A DNA stretch of 46,909 nucleotides from Candidatus Bathyarchaeota archaeon. Its GTDB lineage: Archaea; Thermoproteota; Bathyarchaeia; Bathyarchaeales; Bathycorpusculaceae. Shown piece after piece: positions 1 to 8,489 of the stretch. The notes beneath the pieces are model-generated. The model searched no databases. It was not told the origin of the DNA and worked only from the letters and a program-made list of their open reading frames with translations. The translations under genes were made by a program, and so were the position numbers. The DNA lies in the NCBI GenBank assembly GCA_017883615.1, contig JADGNF010000015.1, positions 1 through 46,909 on the forward strand, in the 5' to 3' direction. Each line of letters opens with the position of its first letter. Position 1 is the first letter of the stretch.

Positions 1-329
1 AAAAACACGCCAGAAACCTTCAATTACAAATCACAAAATAACCCCAAAACACCGAGCATTAACCAAAACAAACCCAAAACTGCCACTTCAATTGAAATTC
101 CACCCCCCTAAATTGCAGTTTTCCCTTCAAATCCACAACCAAAGCAACTCTTCCACCAAAAAAGAAGAACAAACCCCTCGTTTCAAGGAGATTGCAAATC
201 CTGGACCTATCCCATTCATCTCACACCAAAACCTGCGGAGTAAACATCCACCTAAACTTCACTCCGAACTACTGGGTTCGGATAAGGCAAAAAAATATCC
301 CGACTCAGGGTAGCCACACCATTTGGGGG
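1..329. other. Left-edge stretch without a supported gene
   Basis: This 329-base stretch is rich in A and C. It has short open frames, but none has a recognisable domain, a ribosome-binding site or protein-like composition. I see no tRNA, repeat array or clear terminator. It lies downstream of the minus-strand hydrolase gene and may hold that gene's 3' end. Confidence 0.5.
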
Positions 330-1118
330 TTATTGAAAGAACTCCACCAAAACGGGAGCGGGAGCTTCAGGCTGCACATCGTGGGTTTGGCCAATTAACA
401 TGCGAAGCTGGGCATTCGGGATCACTTTCTTTAGTGTCTGGGCAGTTTCACGCATAGAGACAGGGCTTTTCTCACCGTACATCACAAGAGTAGCGGCGGT
501 AACCTTCGAAGCCAATTCTATAGGAACAGAACGTTCTTCGCCCAAGACAGCGATGTCATACGCGAGAGTCGGAGCTAAAGCTTCCAAACCAGGCCACATC
601 TCCGACTTGCGCATGAAATTAATTTGCTCATCTGGAACGCCCACGAACTTCATAAAAAGCGCCACAGCGTCGCCTCTCTTGCCATTTGCAAGCAGGTCAG
701 CAAGCTGCCTATTGTACTCCCTCGTGGCTTTGCGACCCTCATTGCTCGAATCATACGCCGCATCATACAACGCCAGCTTCCTAACTTTGTCGCCTAACTC
801 GCTTGCCGCGTTAAGCGCCAAGGCTGCACCCGAAGAGAGACCATAAAGATACCCGGATCCGCCAAACTCGTTGAGTAGCGCGTCTATGTCCTCAACTTCA
901 CGCTGGGGTGAATACGGCGGAGTATCCGTGCTGTCACCTCGTCCACGTCGGTCATAATTTATTACCGCAAAATCAGGAGCAAGGAGCATGGCAAGTTTTG
1001 GCTCAGTCCAGCCTGACTTTGTGGATAGGGCTCCACCTACGATTATAATCAGCGGGCCATGACCTATCTTTTCATACGCAATCTTTGTGCCATCTTTAGA
1101 GGTAACTGAAGATGTCAT
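330..1118 (-). CDS. Alpha/beta-fold hydrolase
   Basis: A 262-residue alpha/beta hydrolase, probably a cytoplasmic esterase or lipase-like enzyme of unknown substrate. Visible family marks are the oxyanion-side GG after the first strands, the nucleophile elbow GLSSG (G-x-S-x-G), and a late His in GQTHD. The acid residue is less clear: where many relatives have GxxD before the last helix, this protein reads GEKSP, so the acid may lie on an earlier strand (LYDAAYD). The start is set at the internal ATG at 1118 because a strong AAGGGAG ribosome-binding site sits about 7 bases upstream; a longer frame would start at 1151. It is monocistronic here. The fold is confident, the substrate unknown. Confidence 0.85.
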   Translation of the reverse strand: MTSSVTSKDGTKIAYEKIGHGPLIIIVGGALSTKSGWTEPKLAMLLAPDFAVINYDRRGRGDSTDTPPYSPQREVEDIDALLNEFGGSGYLYGLSSGAALALNAASELGDKVRKLALYDAAYDSSNEGRKATREYNRQLADLLANGKRGDAVALFMKFVGVPDEQINFMRKSEMWPGLEALAPTLAYDIAVLGEERSVPIELASKVTAATLVMYGEKSPVSMRETAQTLKKVIPNAQLRMLIGQTHDVQPEAPAPVLVEFFQ

Positions 1119-1433
1119 TGACACTTCTCCCTTATCTTCCACCTTGGGCATACATAGAAGTCCAATTTTCTAGGCATTCATATGTGAAAAAAACGTTCAA
1201 GTGCGCATCAATTTTAACCATTAGAAATCACAATAAAAGAGTAATTGGATTGAAGGTAATAAGCCCTCCGAACCTCAATTGCGTCAAATACTGGCTGAGA
1301 ACGACCGAAAATCTTGCGCGAACGAACGTTTGAATCAAAAGTCCAACAATTGAAACAGATGAAAAATCTTCGAGTTTGAAGCAGCCAACCAAACGTTTAC
1401 ACTGTTTTCGGGTGGCAAACTAATCTTGCTTAT
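1119..1433. other. Intergenic stretch, no gene seen
   Basis: About 315 AT-rich bases lie between two minus-strand genes. They should carry the promoter of the hydrolase gene. I find no convincing small ORF, tRNA or repeat in them. Confidence 0.45.
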
Positions 1434-1649
1434 TTATTCGTTAAGTCCACAAGGGCAAGTTCCCGAACCCGATCTTAATGTGTAGCAATTGCCTTTAAAT
1501 CTGCAATTAAGGGCGTTATCGTCGTCCCCGGTGCTTCCAAAATAGATATTTCCTTTAGGTGCTTCCAATTGTCTGCGCATTGAGGCACACTCATTCTGAA
1601 GCCTGTCGAGTTTGCTCATAAATTCTAGACCTTTAACCCCTTCTGGCAT
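1434..1649 (-). CDS. Small cysteine-rich hypothetical protein
   Basis: A 71-residue protein of unknown function. Its N-terminal half is a predicted amphipathic or coiled-coil helix (from MSKLDRLQ onward). Its C-terminal tail has four cysteines in a C-x5-C...C-x-C pattern ending CPCGLNE, which could bind a metal. The GTG-independent ATG at 1649 has a good GGAAGGGAG site 8 bases upstream; a second ATG at 1619 is also possible. No family was recognised. The ribosome-binding site and non-random composition are the main reasons for calling it real. Confidence 0.5.
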   Translation of the reverse strand: MPEGVKGLEFMSKLDRLQNECASMRRQLEAPKGNIYFGSTGDDDNALNCRFKGNCYTLRSGSGTCPCGLNE

Positions 1650-1774
1650 CTGCTTCTCCCTTCCTCAACAGCCATTACATGAAAATCAGCATATAAAACT
1701 TGTTGCAAAAACCATAAAAACCATCTCCAAGAAGCCCATTTTATTCCAAAAACACCAGAAACCGTCCCAAACAA

Positions 1775-1784
1775 CTTTAAATAT
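1775..1784 (+). promoter_or_regulatory. TATA box for the 4-TM membrane protein gene
   Basis: CTTTAAATAT is a good archaeal TATA box. Transcription about 26 bases downstream would begin near 1806. That excludes the GTG at 1803 as a start and favours the ATG at 1818. Confidence 0.5.
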
Positions 1785-1817
1785 GCCAGTCGCCTAAAAA
1801 ATGTGAGGCTTTTACTC

Positions 1818-2237
1818 ATGATTTTTAATACTGTAACAATTAATCTTTCAAACCTTCTCGTCACCATAATTGGTCTGCTAATCCTCTGGATTGTCGTGTC
1901 TATACCAGTTTGGCTTGCCGGAAAAGCAGCGACCGGCGGATCCGCAACATTCGGGGACGCCCTCCTCGCGACACTGGCTGGACCTATAGTCTACTTCATA
2001 GTCAACCTCGTCGTCGACCTCTTCCTTGGCGCCCTGATAGGGGCAACGGCGAACATTTTCGGCTACATTCTAGCTCTCATCGCTTGGATCTGGGTCTTCA
2101 AAGCGAGCTTTCAAACGGGCTGGCTGCAAGCAATACTCATCGCAGTTATGGCATGGCTCATATTCATCGTCCTAAGCGTAGTGATTGGAAGCTTGTTTGG
2201 AGTGATGTACCCCTCACCCTTCTTCCCAACTATCTAA
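1818..2237 (+). CDS. Small four-TM membrane protein (paralogue of 39608-40060)
   Basis: A 139-residue very hydrophobic protein with about four membrane helices and no recognised enzymatic motif. It shares conserved blocks with the protein at 39608-40060 on the other strand: an ISIPV/VSIPV-type helix end, KAATGG/KFVTAG, GPI(V/I)Y, WVFKASF/GVFKASF, TGWL and the C-terminal PxPFFP. The two are clear paralogues. The start is the ATG at 1818, preceded by GTGAGG and placed just downstream of a TATA box. The gene stands alone, with a zinc-ribbon gene convergent to it. Function is unknown; it may be a small channel-like or structural membrane protein. Confidence 0.7.
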   Translation: MIFNTVTINLSNLLVTIIGLLILWIVVSIPVWLAGKAATGGSATFGDALLATLAGPIVYFIVNLVVDLFLGALIGATANIFGYILALIAWIWVFKASFQTGWLQAILIAVMAWLIFIVLSVVIGSLFGVMYPSPFFPTI

Positions 2238-2400
2238 GGAACACAACCAAAGAAAGCAAACAAAAAACTTCTAAGCAACACTGCAGCGAACTCTGAACAA
2301 TTAATTAGCGCAGTCCTCCTCTCGAAATTCTTCCAAACAGCTGCTTCAGTTGCTCGCTCAATCTGTCAGAAAATAAGAAAAGGAAGAATGATAGAGGGTT

Positions 2401-3177
2401 CTAATCGGACAATTTTGATCCACAAGAATCGCAGAAGCGAGCAGCGGAACCTACAGGGGAACCACAATTACAGCAGAACTTTGGTTTGGGTTTGGGAGCA
2501 ATAACCGGTTTAGGGAGCACCATTTGGGCACCACATGAGCTGCAAAACTTGGCCGTAGAATTTGCAGGAACTCCACATGATGGGCAATTCACCTGGGATG
2601 GGCTTGCAACCTGTTCAGGTGCCTGAGGCGCGGGAACACTTGCTGAAGGCGAATATGCAGGAGACGGAGGAGGAGTGTACGCTGGCACAGGGTTTTTCAG
2701 AGGCGCTGAATTCAACGGAGGCGGTGGAGAACGCTGAGCGATGATTGCCGAATTAATCGCAGTAACCCAATCCTCGTTCTTGGAGACACCACTTCCAAGT
2801 ATGAAAGAGTGTGAAGGCTTTAGGTAAGAACACCGATTGTCAACTCTAAGATAAGCTGAAGCCAAATGCCTGGCAGTTTCAACTCGAGTTATGTCTTGAA
2901 GCAGAATAGAATAGCTACCCGGATGGCTTGCGACGTCGTCTAATTCGGCTTTTGAAACACTTTTCTCAGTTGCCCGAGCCGCAAGGGCCCCGCCCAAAGC
3001 ATATATCGTTGCTCTGGCTGCGCCTCCTTTGTTTATGTAAACAAGCCTTCGATTAGTCAGTATAATCGTGCCAACGTCGGCGAACGCTCCAGCCTTTAAT
3101 CCGACAGATGGTGGATGTTCACCTTCATAGGCTTTAACACCTGATTCGCTCTTGAGAATTGTTTCTGTTTCCGACAT
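2401..3177 (-). CDS. PH-like domain protein with two C-terminal zinc ribbons
   Basis: A 258-residue protein in three parts. Residues ~1-148 look like a bacterial/archaeal PH or GRAM-type beta domain (TIILTNRRLVYI is typical of the second strands). Residues ~150-195 are a Pro/Ser/Ala-rich flexible linker. Residues 198-258 hold two zinc ribbons: C198-x2-C201...C212-x2-C215 and C235-x2-C238...C249-x2-C252. There is no membrane segment, so it is probably cytoplasmic and perhaps binds membrane lipid or a partner protein. The start has a strong GAGGAGAGGAAGG site just upstream. It ends in TAG. The domain call is good; the biological role is not known. Confidence 0.75.
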   Translation of the reverse strand: MSETETILKSESGVKAYEGEHPPSVGLKAGAFADVGTIILTNRRLVYINKGGAARATIYALGGALAARATEKSVSKAELDDVASHPGSYSILLQDITRVETARHLASAYLRVDNRCSYLKPSHSFILGSGVSKNEDWVTAINSAIIAQRSPPPPLNSAPLKNPVPAYTPPPSPAYSPSASVPAPQAPEQVASPSQVNCPSCGVPANSTAKFCSSCGAQMVLPKPVIAPKPKPKFCCNCGSPVGSAARFCDSCGSKLSD

Positions 3178-3391
3178 CCTTCCTCTCCTCTAAACCCTAA
3201 ATGTGGAGATGCCGTTTTAAAGATATCTAGAAATCATACAAAACAATGCAACGGTTTCGTATCCTGATGCCTCTGGCAAGTATCTTTCTTCTATAAGCTT
3301 TTAATAAGCAACAAATAACCAAATATATTATTTGATCAATTCCTTCACAAAAAGGAACACCAAAATTATTAAGTGTGCAGAGAGGAAGAAA

Positions 3392-4111
3392 ATGGCAGAC
3401 AATCCGCTGATGAAAACAGTAACGTTGGGAATTCTCATAACAGTTATTGGGGTCGTGATGGTTTTTGGACCGGGACCTTTGGGAATAAACGGTTTCGATG
3501 GGGGATACGCAATTTCTTTCTGTGGCATAATTGTGGCATTTCTGGGCGGAATCATAGCTGCACTTTACTTCCAACAAGCAAGTATCCTTAACGGAATACT
3601 TCGCGGAGAAGGAGTGCTGGCTCACTGGACGTTTGAGCCTGACATGTGGAAAGAATATACGCAAAAAGAATATGTCGAGGAGTTAGCTGAGAAAAAAGGT
3701 TTGTTTTTTGTCGTTTCAGCTTTTGCTTTGTTTTTTGGAGTACTATTTTGGGTTCTTGACAACGGAGCAGGGTTTTTCGTTTTTATAGTGATGTTGGGCC
3801 TTATTGGTTTAATCGGTTTTACTTGGCAATTCTCCGCTTGGTATTACCGGGAAAACAACAAAAGCGGAGGAGTCAAAGAAGCATACGTTGCTCGAAGCGG
3901 CATCTACATGAATCGAAGGCTCTACACTTGGCGTTTGTTTAGCGCCAGATTGTTGGACGTTAAAATAGAGAACAAGAAAGGGTTGCCGGTCCTAAAATTT
4001 AGTTTCACAGCTTTTACATTTCCGGGTCCACAAACCTACACAGCTCGAGTACCCATTCCGAACGGTCAAGAAGAAACAGCAAAAGAAATAGTGCAACAAC
4101 TCAACCAGTAA
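3392..4111 (+). CDS. Membrane protein with four TM helices and a soluble C-terminal domain
   Basis: A 239-residue membrane protein of unknown function. Two helices (residues ~6-55) are followed by a ~50-residue soluble loop beginning near the second helix's YFQQA and rich in charged residues. Then come two more helices (~105-150) and a C-terminal soluble portion of ~85 residues predicted to be beta-rich. The start is placed at the ATG at 3392, which has an AGAGGAAG site directly upstream; a longer frame from 3332 adds a basic stretch without such a site. No recognised family or catalytic motif. It is flanked by unrelated single genes. Confidence 0.65.
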   Translation: MADNPLMKTVTLGILITVIGVVMVFGPGPLGINGFDGGYAISFCGIIVAFLGGIIAALYFQQASILNGILRGEGVLAHWTFEPDMWKEYTQKEYVEELAEKKGLFFVVSAFALFFGVLFWVLDNGAGFFVFIVMLGLIGLIGFTWQFSAWYYRENNKSGGVKEAYVARSGIYMNRRLYTWRLFSARLLDVKIENKKGLPVLKFSFTAFTFPGPQTYTARVPIPNGQEETAKEIVQQLNQ

Positions 4112-4359
4112 CTAGAAGGGTTCAGAACAAAAATCCCAAAGAATCCTGACGGGTCATTAACTTTTTGTTCATTAGTTCCTTTCTGAATAAAGAAGTAAAC
4201 TCAAAGCTTTCTTTCCAACGACAGACCGAATGATGCCAATCAGCCGAAACTGAAACAATCAATATTACGAGATTCGACATAATAAAACCATCGAAACACA
4301 CCTTAAAACCTAAACCGTCTAATCCAATCCTAGAAAACAATTCTAGAAGACGAGCCCTA

Positions 4360-4686
4360 ATGCCCATATCTCAAACGCAAAGTACGCCAAAAAGAAGAGA
4401 TAAGCTTTTGATAATGGCAGAAATCATTGAGCAATCCAAAAACGGCGCTCTAAAAACACAGATCATGTACAAAGCCAATCTCAGCTTCACCCAGCTCAGT
4501 GGATACCTTCGGTTCCTCACGAGAAAGAATCTTTTGGAAAAAGTCGAATCCGAGGGAAAAGAAAGCTACAAAGCCACACAAAAAGGCATAGACTTCTTGG
4601 AAAAGGAGCAACAAATAGTAGATATGTTAAACGAAGAAGGCCTTTTTGAAGAATCAAAAGGAACGTCTCCTAAATCAGCAAACTAA
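4360..4686 (+). CDS. Winged-helix transcriptional regulator (ArnR1/HTH_45-like)
   Basis: A 108-residue DNA-binding protein. Residues ~12-85 match the archaeal single winged-helix type often annotated as ArnR1-like or DUF4364-like: RRDKLLIMAEIIEQ leads into the recognition part (TQIMYKANLSFTQLSGYLRFL), followed by a wing (KNLLEKVESEGKESYKAT) and a dimerisation helix (GIDFLEKEQQIVDML). It is probably a dimeric local repressor or activator. Only 24 bases separate it from a startless hydrophobic frame (4705-4923), a possible partner gene. Target genes cannot be told from the sequence. Confidence 0.8.
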   Translation: MPISQTQSTPKRRDKLLIMAEIIEQSKNGALKTQIMYKANLSFTQLSGYLRFLTRKNLLEKVESEGKESYKATQKGIDFLEKEQQIVDMLNEEGLFEESKGTSPKSAN

Positions 4687-4704
4687 AATCACTTCAACTC
4701 TTGA

Positions 4705-4923
4705 CGGTGCAACATCATTGGAGGCAGCCTTGGCGCAGACTTAGCGTTCGATTTAGTTCTAATCATCATCGGCGTCATCATAATCGTCCTAATAGGCTTG
4801 CTAATTGTTTTCCTGCCAGCTATACTAATAGCCACAGTGGTTTGGTTTCTAACAGGAAGCTTCTTCTGGGCTGCCATAGTGTTCCTGATAATCGCCGCAA
4901 TTTCCCTGCTCAAAAAACTCTGA
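4705..4923 (+). pseudogene. Hydrophobic two-helix frame without a canonical start
   Basis: From 4705 to the TGA at 4921-4923 one frame encodes a strikingly hydrophobic peptide: a DLAFDLVLIIIGV-type first helix, a second (ATVVWFLTGSFFWAAIVFL) and a basic end (LLKKL). It is preceded by an in-frame TGA at 4702 and has no ATG or GTG near the front; the first TTG is at 4798. The pattern of hydrophobic codons is not what a shadow of another gene would give, because no gene lies opposite. It may be a decayed or frameshifted small membrane protein, or it may use a rare start. Confidence 0.35.
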
Positions 4924-4955
4924 ACCCCACAAACCCCATTTTGCCTTTCATAAAA

Positions 4956-4964
4956 CTTTTATAT
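4956..4964 (+). promoter_or_regulatory. TATA box of the LSm gene (leaderless)
   Basis: CTTTTATAT(G) is a strong archaeal TATA element. Its centre lies about 26 bases from the ATG at 4987, so the transcript should begin at or next to the start codon. Confidence 0.55.
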
Positions 4965-4986
4965 GTCGCGTTGGGTTTGTGAGTGT

Positions 4987-5259
4987 ATGCACACCAATTC
5001 ATTTGATCACGGTGCTATGATGGAACCCAGCAAGAAACCGCTCAACGTTCTCATCAAGCAACTCAACGGAAACATAGAAGTTGTTCTCAAGAACGGCTGC
5101 GAATACAAAGGCAAAATGATCAAAGTCGATGGACACATGAACATACTGCTTGAAGGCGCAACCGAATACAAAGACGAAGCAATGCTCACCAACTACGGCA
5201 ACGTGCTTCTCCGCGGGAACAACGTGCTCTACATCGTTCTGGACGCAACAAGACACTAA
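4987..5259 (+). CDS. Sm-like archaeal RNA-binding protein (LSm/SmAP)
   Basis: A ~90-residue LSm protein. After a short N-terminal extension it shows the Sm1 motif (GNIEVVLKNG...GKMIKVDGHMNILLEGA, with the D-x-H-M-N RNA-contact residues) and the Sm2 motif (YGNVLLRGNNVLYIVL). LSm proteins form heptameric rings that bind U-rich RNA and act in RNA metabolism. The ATG at 4987 is chosen because a TATA box sits at the distance expected for a leaderless mRNA; ATGs at 5017 and 5020 would give a shorter N-terminus. It is convergent with the RIO2 gene, only one base from its stop. Confidence 0.95.
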   Translation: MHTNSFDHGAMMEPSKKPLNVLIKQLNGNIEVVLKNGCEYKGKMIKVDGHMNILLEGATEYKDEAMLTNYGNVLLRGNNVLYIVLDATRH

Positions 5260-5260
5260 A

Positions 5261-6172
5261 CTAAAAACTCAGCGTCTCCGTTTTCCCAGAAACAAAACTG
5301 TAAGCATCATCAAGGCTAACTTTAACCTTAAACTTGCGGCTAAAAGGAACAAGCACATTTTTAACATCCCGACGCAGCAAATCCACCGCGTTCGGATGAT
5401 TCCGCCCAACAAACTGTGGCCAATCAATAATCAAAACACGCATTTCAGGCGTCAAAATCACATTATACTCACTCAAATCACCATGAATAACCCCAGCCAA
5501 CAGAAAAGCACGCCGCACATTAACCAAAATCTCCATCAAAACCTGCTTTGGCTTCTCAATAACACGCCACTTCCCCAACTCCCCACCCTCAATCATACCC
5601 ATAACAATCGCATGACGATTCTGACAAATCGGCTCAGGAACCGAAACCCCATACCCATGAACAAGCTTAAGCGCCTCAAACTCTTTCTCCGCAGCCAACC
5701 GCGACTGAAACAACCAACTAGCCCGATCCACCATGTAACCCCGCTTGCGCCTAGTCTGACGAAAACTAATCCGCCCTAACCGATGAAACTTCACCGCAAC
5801 ACGCACGCCCTTAGGATCCAACCCGTCAAAAACGTCCGCTTCTTTCCCAACACCCAACGACTTACCAAAAGCTTCCAGAACCCCTGCTTTAACAAAGGCG
5901 TTAATAGCTAAACAGTCGTAGCCAGTATAGTTCATGGTGTAACCAACGTAACCGCCCTGCATTCGATACACCAAGCCCAATTTGTCGAGCCTGCTGAGTT
6001 CAAAATCAATTCGGTCCATCGGAACCTTACTGTATCTTTGAAGTTGATCCTTTGGAACATATTCACGGTTTCCCATACCTGTTTCCAAGACTTGGAGCAT
6101 TCTAAGATCTTCAGGTTCCAAACTTCGGAATAGGCGCACAGCAACTTCAGCGGATGACATACACAAAGACAT
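5261..6172 (-). CDS. rio2: RIO2-type atypical protein kinase/ATPase
   Basis: A 303-residue RIO2 protein. RIO2 binds pre-small-subunit ribosomes and its ATPase activity drives late 30S/40S maturation. Residues ~10-95 form the winged-helix domain that separates RIO2 from RIO1. The nucleotide-binding loop is GVGKEADVF (107-115), with a likely ATP lysine at K128 (AVKF). The catalytic loop is HGDLSEYN (D232) and the metal-binding loop is IDWPQ (D250), both diagnostic. An alternative start at residue 5 (6160) fits better with a TATA-like element near 6185-6195. It ends in TAG, which shows that TAG is a stop codon in this genome. Divergent from the HTH-RDD gene. Confidence 0.95.
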   Translation of the reverse strand: MSLCMSSAEVAVRLFRSLEPEDLRMLQVLETGMGNREYVPKDQLQRYSKVPMDRIDFELSRLDKLGLVYRMQGGYVGYTMNYTGYDCLAINAFVKAGVLEAFGKSLGVGKEADVFDGLDPKGVRVAVKFHRLGRISFRQTRRKRGYMVDRASWLFQSRLAAEKEFEALKLVHGYGVSVPEPICQNRHAIVMGMIEGGELGKWRVIEKPKQVLMEILVNVRRAFLLAGVIHGDLSEYNVILTPEMRVLIIDWPQFVGRNHPNAVDLLRRDVKNVLVPFSRKFKVKVSLDDAYSFVSGKTETLSF

Positions 6173-6206
6173 ACACTTTTAGCTTAATAAGAATAAAACT
6201 AACCAG

Positions 6207-6240
6207 AGTTGAGTTCAACTTATATGCCAGTTTGTCAACT
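6207..6240 (+). promoter_or_regulatory. Two inverted repeats flanking a TATA-like box
   Basis: AGTTGAGTTCAACT (6207-6220) and AGTTTGTCAACT (6229-6240) are inverted repeats sharing AGTT...CAACT ends. They sit on both sides of CTTATATG (6219-6226), between the divergent RIO2 and HTH-RDD genes. The layout resembles a paired operator, possibly for the winged-helix protein encoded immediately downstream. Binding is inference only. Confidence 0.35.
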
Positions 6241-6302
6241 CCTATAATAAAAGACCCCTAACAGCATCATAATGGATTAAAAGAAAAATTGGGTTTTGGG
6301 TA

Positions 6303-7007
6303 ATGGCAGTAGACCAGGAAAATATTTCAAAAGTCTTAGCCGTCCTTTCGCATAAAATTAGACGGGAAATACTCCTAATTCTGAGGGAGAAAGAGGAAAC
6401 CAGCTTTACCGAGTTAATGAACACTCTAAAAATTGACACTGGCAAACTCAGCTTCCACATGCGCAGCCTACAGCCATTCATCGAGCAGACACAAACCGGG
6501 AAGTACAAACTTAACCGTGCAGGCGAAGATGCCGTAAGAGTCATTCGGGACGTGGAATCGTGGGCTGAAGTGGCTGACGTAAACCGAAAAGCTACGTCGC
6601 AGCTTGCGCTTGCCTCGACCAAACGAAGAACTTACGCATTCCTCATAGACTTCGCGATCATGTTGGCGATTGCATCGTTACTTCTACTTGAAGTGCTTTC
6701 CTCTGCGGCAGGCAACTTGATAGTTATCGTCTTTAACCTGCTTTTCGTTGCCCTAGCCCTCGTCTGGATTTACTCCACTCTTTTCGAAGGCTTCAACGGC
6801 CAAACCATAGGCAAACGCGTATTCGGCTTAAAGGTAGTGCAGACCGATGGCAAAAAACTCTCCTACGACCACGCAGCTATCCGAAACTTTGGGAAGATTC
6901 TTTTACCCTTTGACCTGCTGTTCGGGTACATGATAGATGACCCAAAGTTCGTCCGATACTTTGACAAGTTCGCTGGAACGACAGTTATTGATCTCAGGAA
7001 GCATTAA
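6303..7007 (+). CDS. ArsR-type winged-helix fused to RDD membrane domain
   Basis: A 234-residue fusion protein. Residues ~5-75 are an ArsR-like winged helix (VLAVLSHKIRREILLIL, then TSFTELMNTL...KLSFHMRSL as the helix-turn-helix). Residues ~105-230 are an RDD domain: Arg and Asp in the first helix (KRRTYAFLIDF), a second helix, and the GQTIGKRVFGLKVV block that typifies the family. The arrangement suggests a membrane-anchored DNA-binding regulator whose RDD part may sense ions or lipids. That role is inferred. Paired inverted repeats just upstream may be its own operator. Its neighbour, ThiI, is convergent. Confidence 0.85.
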   Translation: MAVDQENISKVLAVLSHKIRREILLILREKEETSFTELMNTLKIDTGKLSFHMRSLQPFIEQTQTGKYKLNRAGEDAVRVIRDVESWAEVADVNRKATSQLALASTKRRTYAFLIDFAIMLAIASLLLLEVLSSAAGNLIVIVFNLLFVALALVWIYSTLFEGFNGQTIGKRVFGLKVVQTDGKKLSYDHAAIRNFGKILLPFDLLFGYMIDDPKFVRYFDKFAGTTVIDLRKH

Positions 7008-7058
7008 CCAACTTTTCCAGCTTTTTGAGAAAAATTCTTTACGACACCAAGATTTAGG

Positions 7059-8252
7059 TTACAATTCAAGAATTTGAGTTTTCTGCAAAGCCGATTCCAC
7101 CATTGCAGCCATATCCAAGTTAGCTTCGGCTTCTTTTACCGCGCTTAACCTCGCTTGCGTCGCAGGCATAGATGGCGCTGCAGTGCAGCCTTTCGCTTTC
7201 ATTATGGAGATTTCGAACGTGCCAATCTTCTTTGCTATGGCTTCTGTTTCCAGTTTGTCGAAACCCAAGAGTGGGCGGTGAATTGGATATCGTGTTGCGG
7301 CTTCGTCGATGGCGAAGAGGTTATGCATAGTTTGGCTAGCTTGTTCCCCTATAGCTTCGCCAGTCACAATACCAAGCGCCTTTTCATCATCTGCAATGCG
7401 TTCTGCTATGCGGTACATGAGGCGCTTGCAAAGAAGACAAGTGAATCTGGATGGGGCTTTTTCCTGTATGGCTTGTATGTTTTCTCCGTTTGGGACGATA
7501 TAGATCTTGCTTATTTTTCCCGTGCTCCATGCTTGAAGTTTCTTGGCGGTGTCCACGGCTTTCTGGCGCGTGCGGTCATCGGTGTAGGGTGTGTTATCGA
7601 TGTATATTGGAACGGTTGGGCTTCCACGCTTCATGGTTAGCCAACATGCAACTGGAGAATCGATCCCGCCACTGAGTAAGCAAACGGTTTTGGCTTGGGT
7701 ACCAAGCGGGAAACCTCCCTGCGCTGGAATCTGCTCAGCGTAAATGTATGCTTCTTTGTCGCGGATCTCAACGGTGACGGTTACTTTCGGATTAGTTAAA
7801 TTGACTTTTGGGTTGCGACTTTTGAAATGCTCCAAGATTTGTTCTCCGACGTTACGACATACATCTTGGCTACTATACGGATGAGTTCCAACTCGGTGGC
7901 AACGCACAGCAAACGTCGCGTTTTGCGGCAACGCAGTTTCCACCATTTCAAATGCGGTTGCGTAAATGTCGCTCAATTCGGAGGTCGTTTGCTTGGCTGG
8001 GGAAACGCTACTAATACCGAAAACTCTCGTGAGTGCTTTAGCTGTTTCAGTTGCCGTTTGTATTGACATATGAACGTATATTCTGCCTCTTACGCGAACA
8101 ATAGCCGTAGGTTTGAGGTTTTGGCTCTTGAGAGCGACTTTCATGTTTTTGATAAGTTGGCGTTCGTACGAGCGACGGGTCCATTCGCTTTTTATGCCGA
8201 TTTCGCCGCTTAAGCGTATGATTATGGTGTCTGCTTCCGTATTTCTAACCAA
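7059..8252 (-). CDS. thiI: tRNA 4-thiouridine synthase ThiI (no rhodanese domain)
   Basis: A 397-residue ThiI, which activates U8 of tRNA with ATP and installs sulfur to make 4-thiouridine. The N-terminal ferredoxin-like region and THUMP domain span residues ~8-170. The adenylating PP-loop is SGGIDS (194-199), followed by GEAIGEQASQT, typical of the family. It lacks the C-terminal rhodanese domain of E. coli ThiI. Instead it has C272-x2-C275 in FTCLLCKR, the arrangement seen in archaeal ThiI proteins proposed to carry an iron-sulfur cluster and use sulfide. Start has no strong ribosome-binding site. Convergent with the HTH-RDD gene. Confidence 0.93.
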   Translation of the reverse strand: MVRNTEADTIIIRLSGEIGIKSEWTRRSYERQLIKNMKVALKSQNLKPTAIVRVRGRIYVHMSIQTATETAKALTRVFGISSVSPAKQTTSELSDIYATAFEMVETALPQNATFAVRCHRVGTHPYSSQDVCRNVGEQILEHFKSRNPKVNLTNPKVTVTVEIRDKEAYIYAEQIPAQGGFPLGTQAKTVCLLSGGIDSPVACWLTMKRGSPTVPIYIDNTPYTDDRTRQKAVDTAKKLQAWSTGKISKIYIVPNGENIQAIQEKAPSRFTCLLCKRLMYRIAERIADDEKALGIVTGEAIGEQASQTMHNLFAIDEAATRYPIHRPLLGFDKLETEAIAKKIGTFEISIMKAKGCTAAPSMPATQARLSAVKEAEANLDMAAMVESALQKTQILEL

Positions 8253-8489
8253 CCCTTAAGGTGAATAGGGAACATGCGAGCACAGATAATTTATTGTTTA
8301 TGCTCTATGTTGCAATTTTGTTGCTACAGCACCCTATTTTAGGCGGAACCCAAATCGATTAACAAGAACAACCAGATGTAGTCTGTCGAGATTGCATACC
8401 GCGCGTCAAGATGAGGGGTAACCGGAAATTTGGTGAATTCACCCGAGATTTTGAAGTTCAGTCCGGATTTCCAGAGTTGACCGAGCAGC

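Noticed and set aside
92-398. Two overlapping short open frames at the left edge
   Set aside because: Composition follows the A/C-rich DNA, with no ribosome-binding site and no domain.
3227-3664. Minus-strand ORFs opposite the four-TM protein gene
   Set aside because: They mirror a well-supported plus-strand gene with its own ribosome-binding site and look like antisense shadows.
4122-4367. Minus-strand 81-codon ORF upstream of the winged-helix gene
   Set aside because: No ribosome-binding site, odd composition, and it would overlap the promoter and start of the winged-helix gene.
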